Below the pieces are notes generated by a model. It made no database searches. It worked only from the letters and a program-made list of their open reading frames with translations, and was not told where the DNA came from. From Bisporella sp. PMI_857 (taxonomy: Eukaryota; Ascomycota; Leotiomycetes; Helotiales; Helotiaceae): DNA of 64,000 bases. Position numbers and translations under genes: made by a program. Each line of letters opens with the position of its first letter. The first letter of the stretch is position 1. The DNA is taken from contig JAJSPD010000091.1 of the NCBI GenBank assembly GCA_021307315.1, positions 1 through 64,000 on the forward strand, given 5' to 3'. This document shows positions 33,066 to 45,260 of the stretch, piece by piece.

Positions 33066-35580
33066 ATGGTGGATCAGGTAGAGAATCCAACTAGAACTAG
33101 TCCTCTTATTCGCCGAGCTCGGGTTGCTTGTAAGGCTTGTAACGCGAGACGGGTAAAATGTGACGCAGGAGAAAAACAACCCTGCTGGCATTGTCGCATG
33201 CGGCGAATTGATTGTGAATTGCTGGAATCTCGACGGGGCAGGTATGTTAATACAGGTGTGTTGTACCACCCAAGTGGCCTAAGTTGACTTCTCTCATCAA
33301 AGGTACCCTCGGAGGAAGCCTGGCCTCCATGAATCTCGACAGTCACACCCGGCCAAGCAGACATCCAACAATGACGCCATTCACGGCGACACACCTTCAG
33401 ACACCACACGCGACAGTGCTATCTCTATTCCCAGTAATGAGGCTCGCATAGATGAGCTTCCTAGGCAAAGCGGCCGAACTCATAATCACCATATGTTTGT
33501 CCCCGAAACGATTCACCAAAGCCCCCTCCAAGAACCTCACGATAGCCACAGCAACCCGAATGTGCATGGAGGGCCTGCTGACGAGCCTTCTGCTCTATCT
33601 TATGTTGTTGAGTTGATCTACAGACCCAATGGTAGCTCTTCTAAGCCACTGGAAGTCCATCACCCAATACCCGCATCCATTGCGGATCGCACACTACCCG
33701 ACGATGGCAATCCCCTCTATGGACAGATTTCTCTAGATGAGGCCTTTATAATGCCAGCTCAAAATGTGGCTGACCAGCTAGTCCATACGTTCTTCAACCA
33801 AATACATCCGGCGTATCCTGTCTTCGATCGAGAAAAGTTCTCGCAATCATACCTACTTGGGCAAGTATCCCCTTTAGTCTTGCAGACAATATTTCTTCTT
33901 GGCTTTACGGTTGGCAACGATGAGGTTGTCCATGCAGCTGGATTCAAGGACCGAACCACGGCCAGGAAAACGTGCTATCTCCGCGCGAAGGCTTTGTACG
34001 ATGCCGGCTACGAGAGCGATCGCATGAACCTTGTGGCAGTCATGCTACTTCTTGGGTTTTGGTGGTCAGGCTATGATGATCAAAAAGACACTTGCCACTG
34101 GGTTGGATGTGCAATAACCCTTGCACAGTCTTTGAGAATGCATCGCATGTATGCTAAAAACGACCAATATAATATGAGCTACGCTAACGACGCTTTTAGC
34201 GTATCGCAGTCTGCCATGAGTCAACGGATGAGGTCCTTACGAAGAAGAATTTGGTGGACGATATATGTAAATCATTCCCAATCGCAAAGCAAATTGCTGA
34301 ATTCTAATTTCCCAAGATCCGTGATCGACATACTTCCCTGGCCTTCGGCCGACCATGCAGCATCCGGGACGAAGACTGTGATGTTGAGTCTCTCAAAGAG
34401 GAAGATTTTATCTTTGACATGGGCTATGATGAAACACTCGTTCCAGTCCAGAGAGGCTACCATGTATCATACGTTCTTGAAATGTCCAAGTTAGCTATAA
34501 TTTGTAAGTGAAACTACAATCCCTTCTTCCAAGATTCAATAGCTCATTTAATATCGATCAAGTGGGAGACATTCTTACAGCAGAGTTCAGTCCTCGTCGT
34601 GACTCCTTAGAAAGGTTTCAAACAGATAACTTAGCGCACAGACTTAGTCAATGGGAATCCGACCTCCCTGATGGACTCCAAAGCAGAACTTCTGAGCGAT
34701 GTTCAGGAGCATCGTTTTGGGCCAGCATGCTGCAGTTCAACTATCAGTAAGACTGCCAGTTTGGCAAGTATTCCAAATCTTTACTCATGAGATGCAGGAA
34801 TTGCATAATCCTTCTATTTCGGCCGAAGGCCTTTGACAATCTTTCCTCAGTAGAGCACGAAAGGAACATTCGATCACGGGCGGCTGCAGACGCGATCACC
34901 CGTCTTGCCGAGGACCTACTAGCCACTGATATGATTAGTGCTGGGCTCATTCATCTGTATGCCCATAACTTACCTCTGTTTCCCAAAATGCACATTTTCT
35001 AACCATAATTAGAGTCCCTGCATTATTTTCCGCATTGTCCATTCACACTATTGTCATCTCTAGGATGGATTCGTATCAGCGACAATTAGCCGAGAACAAG
35101 TCACGACAATGCATGTTAGCACTAAGTGTAATAGCAAAATCTTGGCCAGTGCGGATTTGGATTTCGAAGACTTTTGTGAACTTGATGAAGAGATTGACAT
35201 GGGTCGATCCCGCCTCGAACGGGCCAATTGTGAGTGTGTCCTCGAGCATTACAGCTACCTCTCAAAATACGGCCTCACCAGGATCGATAAATTTGCCCAG
35301 CCTGCAGGATGCTAGCCCCCAAAATATCGAAAGCCAAATCCCACAAAGCAGTTTTGAGCAGAGTTCTCATTGCACATGCACTAGCGGCTCACAACCCGGA
35401 TGCTTCCATGCTTACGGCTGCTTATGGAGAGCTCCCGACCAGTTTGTACACGATTCTATATGGGCTGGATATCTTGACAGCGCAACTGATGTTGACCTTT
35501 TTCTGCACAATTATATGGGTCCAGCACAATACCCATTTTTTGAAGGATCCAACGCAGCTGTCGAATCAACCGACGCTTAG
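33066..35580 (+). CDS. Zn2Cys6 transcription factor, CTF1-beta-like, 745 aa, six exons
   Basis: Exons: 33066-33241, 33303-34266, 34317-34503, 34563-34746, 34798-34956 and 35013-35580; introns 61, 50, 59, 51 and 56 nt; 746 codons with every phase matching. The binuclear zinc cluster is Cys22, 25, 32, 40, 43 and 50 (CX2CX6CX7CX2CX6C) after a basic IRRARV. A Ser/His-rich linker leads to the fungal_trans domain: LVHTFFNQIHPAYPVFDREK, a LRRRIWWTIY block at the second intron, RDRHTSLAFGRP, IRDEDCDVESL and LLFRPKAFDN. The pattern resembles proteins annotated as cutinase transcription factor 1 beta. Despite the surrounding decay it appears intact. It probably controls the neighbouring exporter and perhaps the PLP enzyme. 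Confidence 0.87.
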
Positions 35581-37299
35581 GGTTGTCGAATTCTATTTGT
35601 GTTAAGCCACGACAGTTTGTATTGATGCAACTGCTATAAAGGAAACCAGATTCGGAGTTAGGGGCGGTTTACTTAACAAGCTTTATTACCCACATACTTG
35701 TCAAACACAAATGAGCGATGTTCAATATAAAACTACTTATATTGTCTATCTATCTCTTAGATTAAGAAGCAATATACATACTTTTTACACTAATAATTTA
35801 GGTACACTCGAAGATGTAGTTAGCACCTACGTAAGGTCGTTGTTCTACCCTACCAGAGCTTCCAACCGCCACGCGCAGCGTCCGGTTCAACGAAGAGGAG
35901 TAATGATTGCGCTTCACGATTACCGCGAGTTGCCCGCGGGAAGGTAGCGATAACTATGATACTAAAATATACCTGTATTGATCTCTGGCCTCCCTCTCAC
36001 TTCGATAGGGAGGTCGTCTTCCATTTTCTTCGTGGCGGCATCGCGACGAAGTTCATTTGGGGTGCAACCCCACCAACGCACCATGGACATGCCTCGAGGC
36101 ATCATACAGTCGAACCTATTGTATCTCTTGATTCTGATTGACACCGACACATAGAAGAAAACGTGTACGGCTAGATAACACATAATTTCCCACGAAGTAA
36201 TGCCAGGTTGCAACGCAATGACGGTAATATCCATGCCTTGATCGCCAATATTCCTTTTGACGTTACAATGCTCGCGGCTTTCATGGGCTAGACGAGTGTT
36301 CGTGATAGCTTCGGTGTGAAAGTACCTGTGGGCAATTAGCCTCAGTAGTTAAGATGTCACTGCCACAAGTGTTCCGCTCCACGTTTTCCCTTCGAAGCAC
36401 GTACACCTCGTAATAGCGAATACCTGCCCACAGCTAAAGACAAACAATATGTATATTTAGCAACATTTTCGTAGCCAGGAAGGACAATAATTGACTGTCC
36501 ACAAATTTCCGAGCTGTAAATTGGCTTGGACAGCTCAGGCATCACATGCAATGTTTTGGCTCCCCCATAGACGCCACCATGAAACTTTACATTCCTCTGC
36601 CTGGTATTTTGCTATGGCTATCAATTCTTTCTCTTAGGCCGGTGTTGTGCGGTTATAGAATCGTTGAATATTTTCCTTTTGAGCTTATGTACTCAGGTTA
36701 GTGAGGATTTCGCCAATCAACGCGAGATTATCAAAGTAGCGCCTGTCGAAAAGATAGGGGAATATGATGGTTGTCTCTGATAGCGATATCCTTCCCCGAT
36801 TTCCATCCTAAAGCTTAGGACGACCTGGTCGAATAGTTGCGTGGGTTCAACCATAGACAGTGTCCTGCAGCTTTGACATGCCCTAAACACATTTCGCCCA
36901 AGAAGCCGTGGGCTCATTAACATTATCCGCGATCACACATAACCCAGCCCCTAGCCTCCACATCTCCCGCATCTTCTCTTGTCAGCCCTACCTAAAACAT
37001 TTACCATCAACTAGTGGGAAGTAACCTCGGGCTTTTAGCAAAAGTGGAGCATCCTGTTTGATCCTCTTAGGCCCGAGGTAAACTACCTCGCCGTTTCATG
37101 CTCGAACAGGTCCAACCCATCTCCCGTCCAGAATGGGCCGTCAAAAAGGCCGACCAAATGATGCACATCTCGGAGACTGAGAGCGAACAAGCGATAACCA
37201 TCTTCTGCGCTAGCCTCCGAAACATGATAAAGCGCAAGTTTCCTGCGTTCAAATGTAGACACAAGTATTCCACACGGCATTTTCATGTATGCTTGAGCC
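35581..37299. other. intergenic region with worn minus-strand coding-like pieces and the exporter promoter
   Basis: Minus-strand pieces at 36923-36717 (VEPTQLFDQVVLSFRMEIGE) and 36340-35962 (including ITSWEIMCYLAVHVFFYVS) look protein-like but are interrupted and not recognised. They may be one decayed membrane-associated gene. The last 300 bp before 37300 form the promoter of the MFS gene and carry CCTCG-type elements. Confidence 0.4.
37024..37092. promoter_or_regulatory. inverted ACCTCGGGC/GCCCGAGGT pair plus ACCTCGCC
   Basis: ACCTCGGGC at 37024-37032 and its exact reverse complement GCCCGAGGT at 37071-37079 form an inverted pair, followed by ACCTCGCC at 37085-37092, about 210-275 bp upstream of the MFS ATG. 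CCTCGG is the known core of fungal Far/CTF1-type zinc-cluster factors, so these are plausible sites for such a regulator; the assignment to the nearby factor is inference. Confidence 0.4.
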
Positions 37300-39350
37300 A
37301 TGTCTGGGCAAAATGCGGTGATATCGCGTGAGGCTGAAAAAAAGCCTAGCACTCCAGTGGCAGTGATACGGCAGGCAGATCGGTACTTATCATCTCTACA
37401 AATGGAGTCTCCAGTCATCGAAAGGTGTGGTGGCAAGCCAACCCACATGACCCCCGACGGCCACATTCTTGAAAGTCATCACCACACACCAGAACACCGT
37501 GACGACAATTTCGAGTTGCGAAGTGGCACAGCCCTGCCTGAATATCAAACGTACGTTGTTACATTTGAGGGCGACCATGACCCTATGTGCCCACGAAACA
37601 TGGCAATCACAGAGAAGTGGGCTATCGTTATTATTGTGTGTACTGGAACATTGTGCGTGTAAGTCAATTTCCAATCTCCCGCGGCTATGGCTGTCAATCG
37701 CCTGTAAGCTAAGACAGTTGGCCCGACTCGTGACCATCTTTTATTAGAGTGCGTTAGTGATAATTGCTGATTTAAAATCAAAGCACATGCGCGAGTTCAA
37801 TTTACACTACGACATACACACAAATGGTGGCTGAATTTGGCATATCTTCATTAACCGTGACTATTGGACTGTCAATATTTGTCCTAGGGATTGCGCTGGG
37901 ACCATTGTTGACCAGTCCATTGAGCGAGTGGTATGGACGGCGACCTGTTTACCTCGTATCGTGGTCTTTGTATATCATCTGGACAATCACAGTAGCTTTT
38001 GCGAACAATATTCAGACAATGGTCGTTGCGCGGCTTCTCGCCGGCTTCACTGGTGGTACCTTCCTATCGGTCTCTGGGGGCACCGTTTGGGACATCTTCC
38101 CACGTCATGAGATCCAGATACCAATGGTTCTAGTTTCATCTGCGCCGTTTATTGGGCCTTGTCTTGGCCCGTTGATTGGTGGTTTTATCAGCTCCTATGC
38201 AGACTGGAGATGGAACTACTACTTCATCATTATCTGGTCGGCGGCTCTTCTACTATTAATATATTTCTTCGTACCGGAGACATATCATCCCATTAGGCTC
38301 AAGACTAAAGCGAAAATGCTTCGCCAACAAACGGGGCATTGCTACTACAGGGCTGCAATAGAGGTAGCCCATAACTCAAAAAGTCGAGCACTGGCTTTCT
38401 CACTTCTGCGGCCATTCCAACTTATCATCTTGGAACCGATGTGCCTTGCCCTCGATATTTACTCGGCTGTTTTGTTAGGCATGCTATACTTATTCTTTCG
38501 ATTATTTCCTCTTCTTTTTGAGGCGACGTATGGCCTGAACCTGTGGCAAGTTGGCCTTACTTTCTTGGGAATCATATTTGGGATGATTGTTGCAGCAAGT
38601 AGCGCTCCACTTTGGGCCTTTGTCGAAGAATTTCTCTTGATCAGGCATGGAAAAGAGACCGACAGGAACGAACCGGAGTACCGACTGATCCCGGCAATAC
38701 CAGGCGGCCTTTTAATCCCAATTGGCTTATTTTGGTTTGGCTGGAGTCTATATCCAGACATCCATTGGGCCATGCCTGTCATCGGGTCAGCGATATTTGG
38801 GTGTGGGTGAGTATACAATATAACCCATGCTGCTATTTTGTCGAATAAGTCGGGGAGAGAGTTGTTAGTTCCAATAAAGTGGACTAGGCCATCATATGTA
38901 TAGATCTCAAGCTGATTTACATGAACGGAGTAGAACTTTGCTAGTTTTTACTGGCATTTTCACGTTCCTCGTAAGTTGCATCAGCCGATCCATATCATAT
39001 TCAGCCTCACGAACATTACTGAGTATAATAATATATAATACAGGTCGATGCTTATCCACTATATGCTGCATCAGCACTGGCTGGTAATGGATTTGCAAGA
39101 GGGTCTTTCGGAGGTACGTGTGTAAAGAGGACAAATACGTTATCCTACACATAATGCCTCAGTGCTAATTATTATCTTCATGTCAGCCGCATTCCCATTA
39201 TTTGCTATCCAAATGTACGAAGCACTGGGTTACCATTGGGCAACCAGCGTCCTTGCATTTCTAGCTGTGGCAATGTTACCACTTCCATGGATTTTTTTCA
39301 AGTTTGGCAAAGCAATCCGAGGGAAGAGCAGATTTGCTCTTAACACTTAA
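37300..39350 (+). CDS. MFS exporter, DHA1 (12-helix drug/polyamine) type, 550 aa, five exons
   Basis: Exons: 37300-37658, 37784-38806, 38934-38970, 39044-39113 and 39187-39350; introns 125, 127, 73 and 73 nt; 551 codons. One exon is only 37 nt. A hydrophilic N-tail of about 100 residues ends in DHDPMCPRNMAITEKWAI, the usual lead into helix 1 (typically DPxNPxNW). Markers are PLSEWYGRRPVYLVSW for loop 2-3 with GRRP, LAGFTGGTFLSVSGGTVWDI (helix 4 and 5 antiporter region), SSAPFIGPCLGPLIGGFI, YADWRWNYYF, then LLVFTGIFTFLVDAYPLYAA and SFGAAFPLFAIQMY near the end. It is similar to fungal TPO1/FLU1-type exporters. It is the intact transporter of region B and probably exports a metabolite or toxic compound. 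Confidence 0.87.
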
Positions 39351-39908
39351 TTGCTATAAACTTCGAGTAGGATTTACTGCTAAAGGACGTTGTGTATATC
39401 ACTCTCACTTAGGTAATACATTATGTTTTAAAGAAGTTATAACAGCAGATAGGGCTAAGGCTAAGGTTAGATAGTGGCAGGCGCAGGACTTAGGGAGGAA
39501 AAGAGACATGCTATACAGCGTTTAAATATTTTTGTTTTTTGTTTTTGTTTTAGTTTGTAAATTATTAAAGTTAAGTAACGACTTGTTTACACATGATAAC
39601 TCCTCAGTTAGCTGTAAACTGCTATATTTGTTAATAGATGTTATGCGCTGTACCCTCACTTAGCAAGATACACATATTCACACAAAGTAGTTAATATCAT
39701 CCACCATAAAAACTGCTCGGCTTGGCAATCGGGGAATATTTTAGTGTAAATTGTGACTATATATAGCATAATAATAAGAACATCCCAGCGCAAATCCAGG
39801 AAGGCTTCCTATGCAAGTGCGTGTTTTCTGTGCTGTTTACCTGGCAGAAATTAGCATATTTCAGGGGTGTCAAAAAGCGTGTCTCGTTGTGTGAAACGCC
39901 GAGTTTAC
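39351..39908. other. AT-rich intergenic stretch
   Basis: It contains imperfect ctaagg tandems near 39450-39470 and a T/G-rich run at 39528-39555. No gene seen. Confidence 0.4.
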
Positions 39909-40623
39909 CTAATTACCTATAGTTGTTCCACCGGCCGCATGGAGGATGTTTCTCATGTCCACTGCCTCACAGCTCAGTACGGTAAATTTAATAGCCGCAG
40001 ATGCAGGCGAGTCAGACGCATTAGGATCGTTCAAGTGGCCAGGTAATAGCCATTGGGTTCTAACACAGACAATGTCGAAAAGAAGAGAAGCGAGCAAGTA
40101 TATGGAGAAAAGAAATGATGGTCGGATAGATTTGATGTGCTCAAGGTAGGAGAGGAAAGCAAGACACAGGGAGACAGTAAAGTTCAATACGGTTGATATA
40201 ACAGAAAGGCGAGTAACAAAAGTCCGGTAGATTGATCATTGAATCAGAAGGGTGAGTTTTGTGCTGCATAGACGGTAGTTGCTCCCTAAGCCTTTCTCAG
40301 CCATTTCTCCGAGTATTATATGGGGTATATGAGAGTTACTCACCGGCTTCGCAGAGCAGAGCGAGTTCGGTCTTACTTTGATCTTCTCTTTCTGAAGGCT
40401 GACGGCACGTATGGGAGCGAGAAGGAGAAAATAAGATGCTGGGAGAGTGGATAGAATGATCTCCTCGAATGAAACTTTGCCTCTGTTAAACCCAAGGCTT
40501 ATGACGCATCGTGACCTCGATCCCCAAGAAGCACTTACGAGTGAAATAAAATCCTTCCCGGCAGCCCAACTGGATTCTAGGCCCAAATTATGTGTCGCCA
40601 CAGACGTCCAAATCGTTTTTCAT
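39909..40623 (-). pseudogene. relic of an ABCC transporter, N-terminal TMD0
   Basis: From a possible ATG at 40623 the minus strand reads VCGDT, a TAA, then FGPRIQLGCREGFYFT followed by a GTAAGT donor, which is how fungal ABCC (MRP-type) proteins begin. After an apparent intron comes FEEIILSTLPASYFLLLAPI, typical of the first helix of TMD0, and further on LSYLEHIKSIRPSFLFSIYL with LLFDIVCVRTQWLL, the unmistakable third and fourth TMD0 helices. The frame then stops. The rest of the transporter is absent here; a relic of the first core membrane domain lies on the same strand at 24940-25620. Whether the two were one gene is uncertain. Confidence 0.7.
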
Positions 40624-42626
40624 ATTCGGCAAAGTAATATCGGTTAGGTGGACAAATCGGAATAGTTAAAGGAAATGAAATATGATGTATGACTTCCTGG
40701 TGATTGAAGATGCTGATGAGGAGCAGGATAAAGGAAGGGACTGCTCAATAGATGTACTGAAGGCGATTACCTGCCTAATCATGTGTTAATACTTGACTTG
40801 GCTAGACTCGGGGATATCTTGACTGCTAGCTTCTATCATCTGCGACGTAATGTCGACGGTTCTGACAACGATCTATCCAGTGATATTTTTTCCGCAGCTG
40901 GGACTCGGCCACCATGACAGTAGGGCAGGGGCAAAGCAATTTGCTGGGTTAGGCGCCAGCCGATGTTTTCAGTGGCTACCGCGGCGGCCAATAATAAGAC
41001 GAGATCTTTGATTACCTGGTTGGTTTTTATATCTTGAATACGTGCGAATACGTGCATGTAATTCTCGAGAGCAAGTTCAGGTCTCGTTTGTAATCAGTAC
41101 TTCGTATTGCTGAAAGGTCAATACTTACTAACTTGAAAGAGTATAAGAACAAAGAGATTTTGCAGAAGAAGCGAGATCCTCTACTTAGCTATACCGAGGT
41201 TAAGTAGTACAACCGTCTGTCGAACATGTTCAGGCAGCACGGAGACTTTTATTGAAGTACTATTTTTTTTAGAACCTGGGTTTCCAACATTTATCTTAGT
41301 TTACTGATTACCGTTGTTTAGACACGAATTCGTGTTGCTCTATGGGAACCTCGTAGCCTTTTTTCATGGTTATGCCGAGCCTAGAACTCTCTACGTTCGG
41401 TTCCGTCTCTTCTTCCACTTCGCCTGATCTCACCTCCTACATCTCCACTTATCTTGATATGTTTATTGGGTCGGGCTCTTAACAACGACTCAATACTCTC
41501 CACTGAACTTGAGTAGGATTTCCTCAAAGAATCCCTCTTTAGAGGTTAACGACTACCATGAGCAAGACATATTTTTAAGCCAATACAGAAAACCAACAAA
41601 GTGTTCCCGGACCAGAATATTTTGGCATTCACTCGCAGTTAATATCATTTTTACTTACTGCAAACCTTTTGTTATTTAAGTTGTATGCTACTGGCTGGTC
41701 GCAGCCCAAATTTCTTCTAGGTTGCCAACATACACAAAGTAAGCGTCTTCCATTTCATTTCTTAATGGTTCTAATCTCAAGGCATCAATCTACTGACCAA
41801 GGTACGGAGCTACATTTTGAAATATCTCGAAATGCGAGTCTCGTCACTTCGAGCACCGCGTCATCTATCAACAGAATGGCGAATGAGTCTGCACAAATCA
41901 AATTCTTTCAACGGACTGCCGAGGGAAGAGCTTAAAGATGAATGGCACCAGCTGCTAAAACCTATGTGTCCGCTTCTCTTCATCAGACTTGCTGGTTTGT
42001 GTCACGGATGAAAGCGTTCGCTTGCAACGCAACGGGCCGAGCCAATTCTCCGTTGACCACATGGTCATTGAACTTGTGGATAGCAATTATATTACACAAT
42101 GGTGGTAGTTTCCATTGCTTGCACTGCATGCAATCGTTGCGTCATATTCTCTACCACGATGACAACTATTTGAATCTCTGGCAGGAAGAAGCATTTCTGC
42201 TGAAGCAACACACCGGAAGGTCTTTACCCACCAGTTCTTAAATTGTCGTACTAATGATTATTGGACGCTGTCCGGATTAGCTGCGCCAGTACGTTATATA
42301 CAACACGGACACACCCTGATTCCAATCCACCAGGATGCCAAGAAATTATAGCTATATATATCTTCCGTGCTAGCATTTCTGTATCAGTAACCTATAACCT
42401 GCTGGGAGAGATCTTGGAAAGTATCAATGCGTGGTATGGGTGCACGTTGAGGAATGGATACCAAACCACTCCTTCAAGCCCGTTTGAGCCCGATATTCTC
42501 GTGCACCTAATTTTAGTTATGCCTCCTTATAATACTTATGAAGATGATATCAATAGCCTATCTAAGGGACCTATATATGGGAAATGAAACAGGCACCACC
42601 GCATCTATCATCTATATGCGCTAAAC
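40624..42626. other. 2 kb stretch without a supported gene
   Basis: Several plus-strand open pieces (41669-41935, 41942-42241, 42261-42587) abut each other but show no recognised motif and no convincing junctions. They could be a degraded gene. Confidence 0.35.
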
Positions 42627-44611
42627 TCAATAATAAGATGCTGGTCCATCTTCGCCCGTCTCATCTATCCCAACCTCAATGTGCTTTGTGTCCTGATTAC
42701 CATTTCCGGTGGTGGACGCAGAAATAGCCAGGAGTGCAAGTAGAAAGCATGCTCCAGACATGAGGAACATTAAGCCAATCCAGATCTCTCCAAGTTGCAT
42801 TCCCCATCGAAAAGCGCTGGCAAATAGAGGCGCACCAATAAGCATACCACAATAGACTAGGACGGCAATAGCTGTGTAGAGGGAACCTAAGTGCTCTTGT
42901 TCCACCATACTCGTGACCACGCTCCGTGCTGGGACTGCAGCACATGGAAGTCAGTTTTCACTCAAATCTTAGTTTAGAAGCTAAGACATAGCCATCTGGT
43001 TATCAGTTCTTTCAGAGATATGGCTCAAAGCAAATATTACAGAAATAGAAAATTCTGATCCCAAGGACAAGATGGAACTGAATTGGTTGGAATGGGAGGC
43101 TGTTGCTCCGTTGAGCTTCTTACCAGCGAATGCAGATCCTAAAGAAGCCAAAAGATGGCCAGTCGCCAAGAGTTTCCAAGATGCCGCGACAAAAAGTGTG
43201 CCCGACCCAATGATGAGGAATGAACCACTTATCTGTGCGATGAGTTTGTCTTTGGCCAGTTCGTGTAGCCGGAGGCGAAGCAATATGCTAGATATAATCG
43301 GAATTACAAGTGCCAGAACTAGTAAGTGTACCCCGGCGCCCACTGAAATGATATATGAGGCCTAGTAGGCTCAATGTTAGTAGGTGGCATGTAACGGTAG
43401 GAACCTTCTTACCTTGCTCAATGGCCAGTCAAGCCGCTTGGCAGCATACTGAATGAGGAGGTGTCCATTTGTCTGCCATCCTAGGTAGTAGGCGAAGAAA
43501 CACGACAGAACGAGAACAATCCTGGTGTTTCTTCTGATCCATCGACAAAGATTCATTGATTCAGTACGATAATTCCGTAGACGAAAGTGCAAGCTACTTT
43601 TGACACCACAATCTCCGTCACTAGATAAATTCAGACTCTCGTGATCATGAGCCTGGCTCTCTATCATTGATGGTAAAGACTCTGGGACAAAAAGCACCGC
43701 AATGACGAAACCAACGATTGTTAAAGCTGTTGAAATCCACATAGGGATCCATGTATTTACGTCCGTTAGAGCACCACCAGCTGGAACGAAGGCAAGCTGG
43801 GACAGCATTTGGGCTGCATTAATTTGAGAGAAAGCTGTTGTTCTAACATTCATTAGTGGGTGTGAGGCTCCTGTGCCTACCGGGCTTCTTTACCTTTGTT
43901 CGGGAGGGCATATATCAGCGACTAAGACGAACGAAATAGCTGATAACCCTGCCGCACCAGCTCCGATGGCTTGCCATAAGCCCCCAAGCCATACCATACG
44001 CACCGGAATGGTATTGGGAAAGGCATCTAGTGAAGTTCAGAGTAGGGTTTGAGAGCGCAACAAAGGTGTCAACTCACAGACCATTCGGATCCACAGGTCG
44101 TTCATGAACAATCCGACAATGGATAGGAGCAAGACCTTTTTGCGTCCAGCGCGGTCCGCAAGGGCACCATAAGGGACAGCCAGTAGAATAGCTAAGGAAA
44201 TACATGTGTTAGGTAAGCCTAGCACAAATAAATTAGGGTTAAACTAGCCATTACCGGGGAGAGCCTCAGAGACATCCCTCCACCCATTAATATAGGCAAC
44301 CTCACTCTGAATCAGCTCGACCTTGCACCTGTCTCCCCCGGTTGGGACATATTGGGAACTAGGATGGAATCCCTCCTTGGCATAGTACTCACGACAGATT
44401 ATGTTTTGAAGTATAGCAGTTTGAGGCACTAGACTGATATGGCTGCCCATGTTCAGAATGAGCGTCACTGCTGCTACTGATAGGATGGCTCGCCAGACGC
44501 GGGGGACGTTAGGCCCAAAGGATGGCGGCGGCGATGGAGACCCAAAATCAGAGGGGGGGCTAGCAAAGGTGCAGCTTCATCCTGCTGCCTATCTTCGGTT
44601 TGAGCTGACAT
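42627..44611 (-). CDS. MFS transporter, six exons, one-base discrepancy in the first exon
   Basis: Exons: 44611-44255, 44191-44078, 44026-43894, 43842-43413, 43361-43124 and 42934-42627. All junction phases agree from NVPRVWRAILSVAAVTLILN onward. The loop 2-3 signature is YGALADRAGRKKVLLLS, with VWLGGLWQAIGAGAAGLSAI, ADICPPEQRTTAFSQI and a terminal VPARSVVTSMVEQEHLGSLY block. The ATG at 44611 opens MSAQTEDRQQDEAAPLLA, which looks like the right N-terminus, but a run of seven C residues (44562-44568) puts it one base out of frame with SDFGSPSP and helix 1. Without correction only a later ATG lacking helix 1 would work. It is therefore either a sequencing slip or a genuine frameshift allele. 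It neighbours the D-amino-acid-type PLP enzyme and is probably its uptake or export partner. Confidence 0.75.
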
Positions 44612-45260
44612 GGTGAACAGCTCTTAAATAACTAGCCGAGGACTGGCGGAACGGATGGAAAAGTTGGATGAAAAAGAAAAAGAGGAAATGAGCAGGCTAT
44701 TGATGCAAAGTTTGAAACCATGTTGCCTTGTTGGTTCTTATTCCCGCTCTGTGTTTGGTTGGTGGCCTAGGCGGGTAGATGAGGCGATCGACAGGCCACC
44801 TTAGTTTCGGTGTCAGAAAATAACCGGGCAAGGGTTATCAGTATGCCCTGTATGTTGGTTTAAATCGAACCATCTTCACAGCGGTGGTTTGTCCAGCAAA
44901 CAAAGTGTGTCAAGAATTGGCTTACGTAATAGGCCGAGGAGCCAGAAAATCTCTTACAGGTCTACAACATAGATATAAGGTATCATACAATACAAGCACC
45001 TACAACCCGTATTCTATCGACGCGATATCCTCTATCAAAGTGCTTGTTTAATTGTTATCACGTGTTCTGACACAACAAAACGAAGGTTTATCCGTCCGCT
45101 GGACAATGATTTGGTTGCTTTGCTCCGAACATTCTTCAAGGCATGAACATTGATGAGAGCTGAAGTCTTTGAAGTCTTTGAAGTGTGAATATAGAGGTGC
45201 ACGAGCAACATAGTCACGTTCCTAGAGGTGTGGATTTAAACTACTAAACGCAGGCTCTAC
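44612..45260. promoter_or_regulatory. promoter of the MFS gene and 3' region of the PLP enzyme
   Basis: It contains AACTAGCCGAGG at 44630-44641, the same 12-mer found at 50453-50464, and GGCCGAGG at 44932-44939. The part 44908-44965 resembles 63221-63280 (dispersed repeat). No gene seen. Confidence 0.45.
44630..44641. promoter_or_regulatory. shared 12-mer AACTAGCCGAGG
   Basis: Located 19 bp upstream of the MFS ATG, on the plus strand as written. An identical 12-mer is in the promoter between the Zn2Cys6 factor and the HAD gene at 50453-50464. CCG-type triplets are the usual targets of zinc-cluster factors. Confidence 0.4.

Noticed and set aside
41669..42587. Run of plus-strand open frames as a multi-exon gene
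   Set aside because: No shared homology, no convincing donor and acceptor pairs, and different frames abut without motif continuity.
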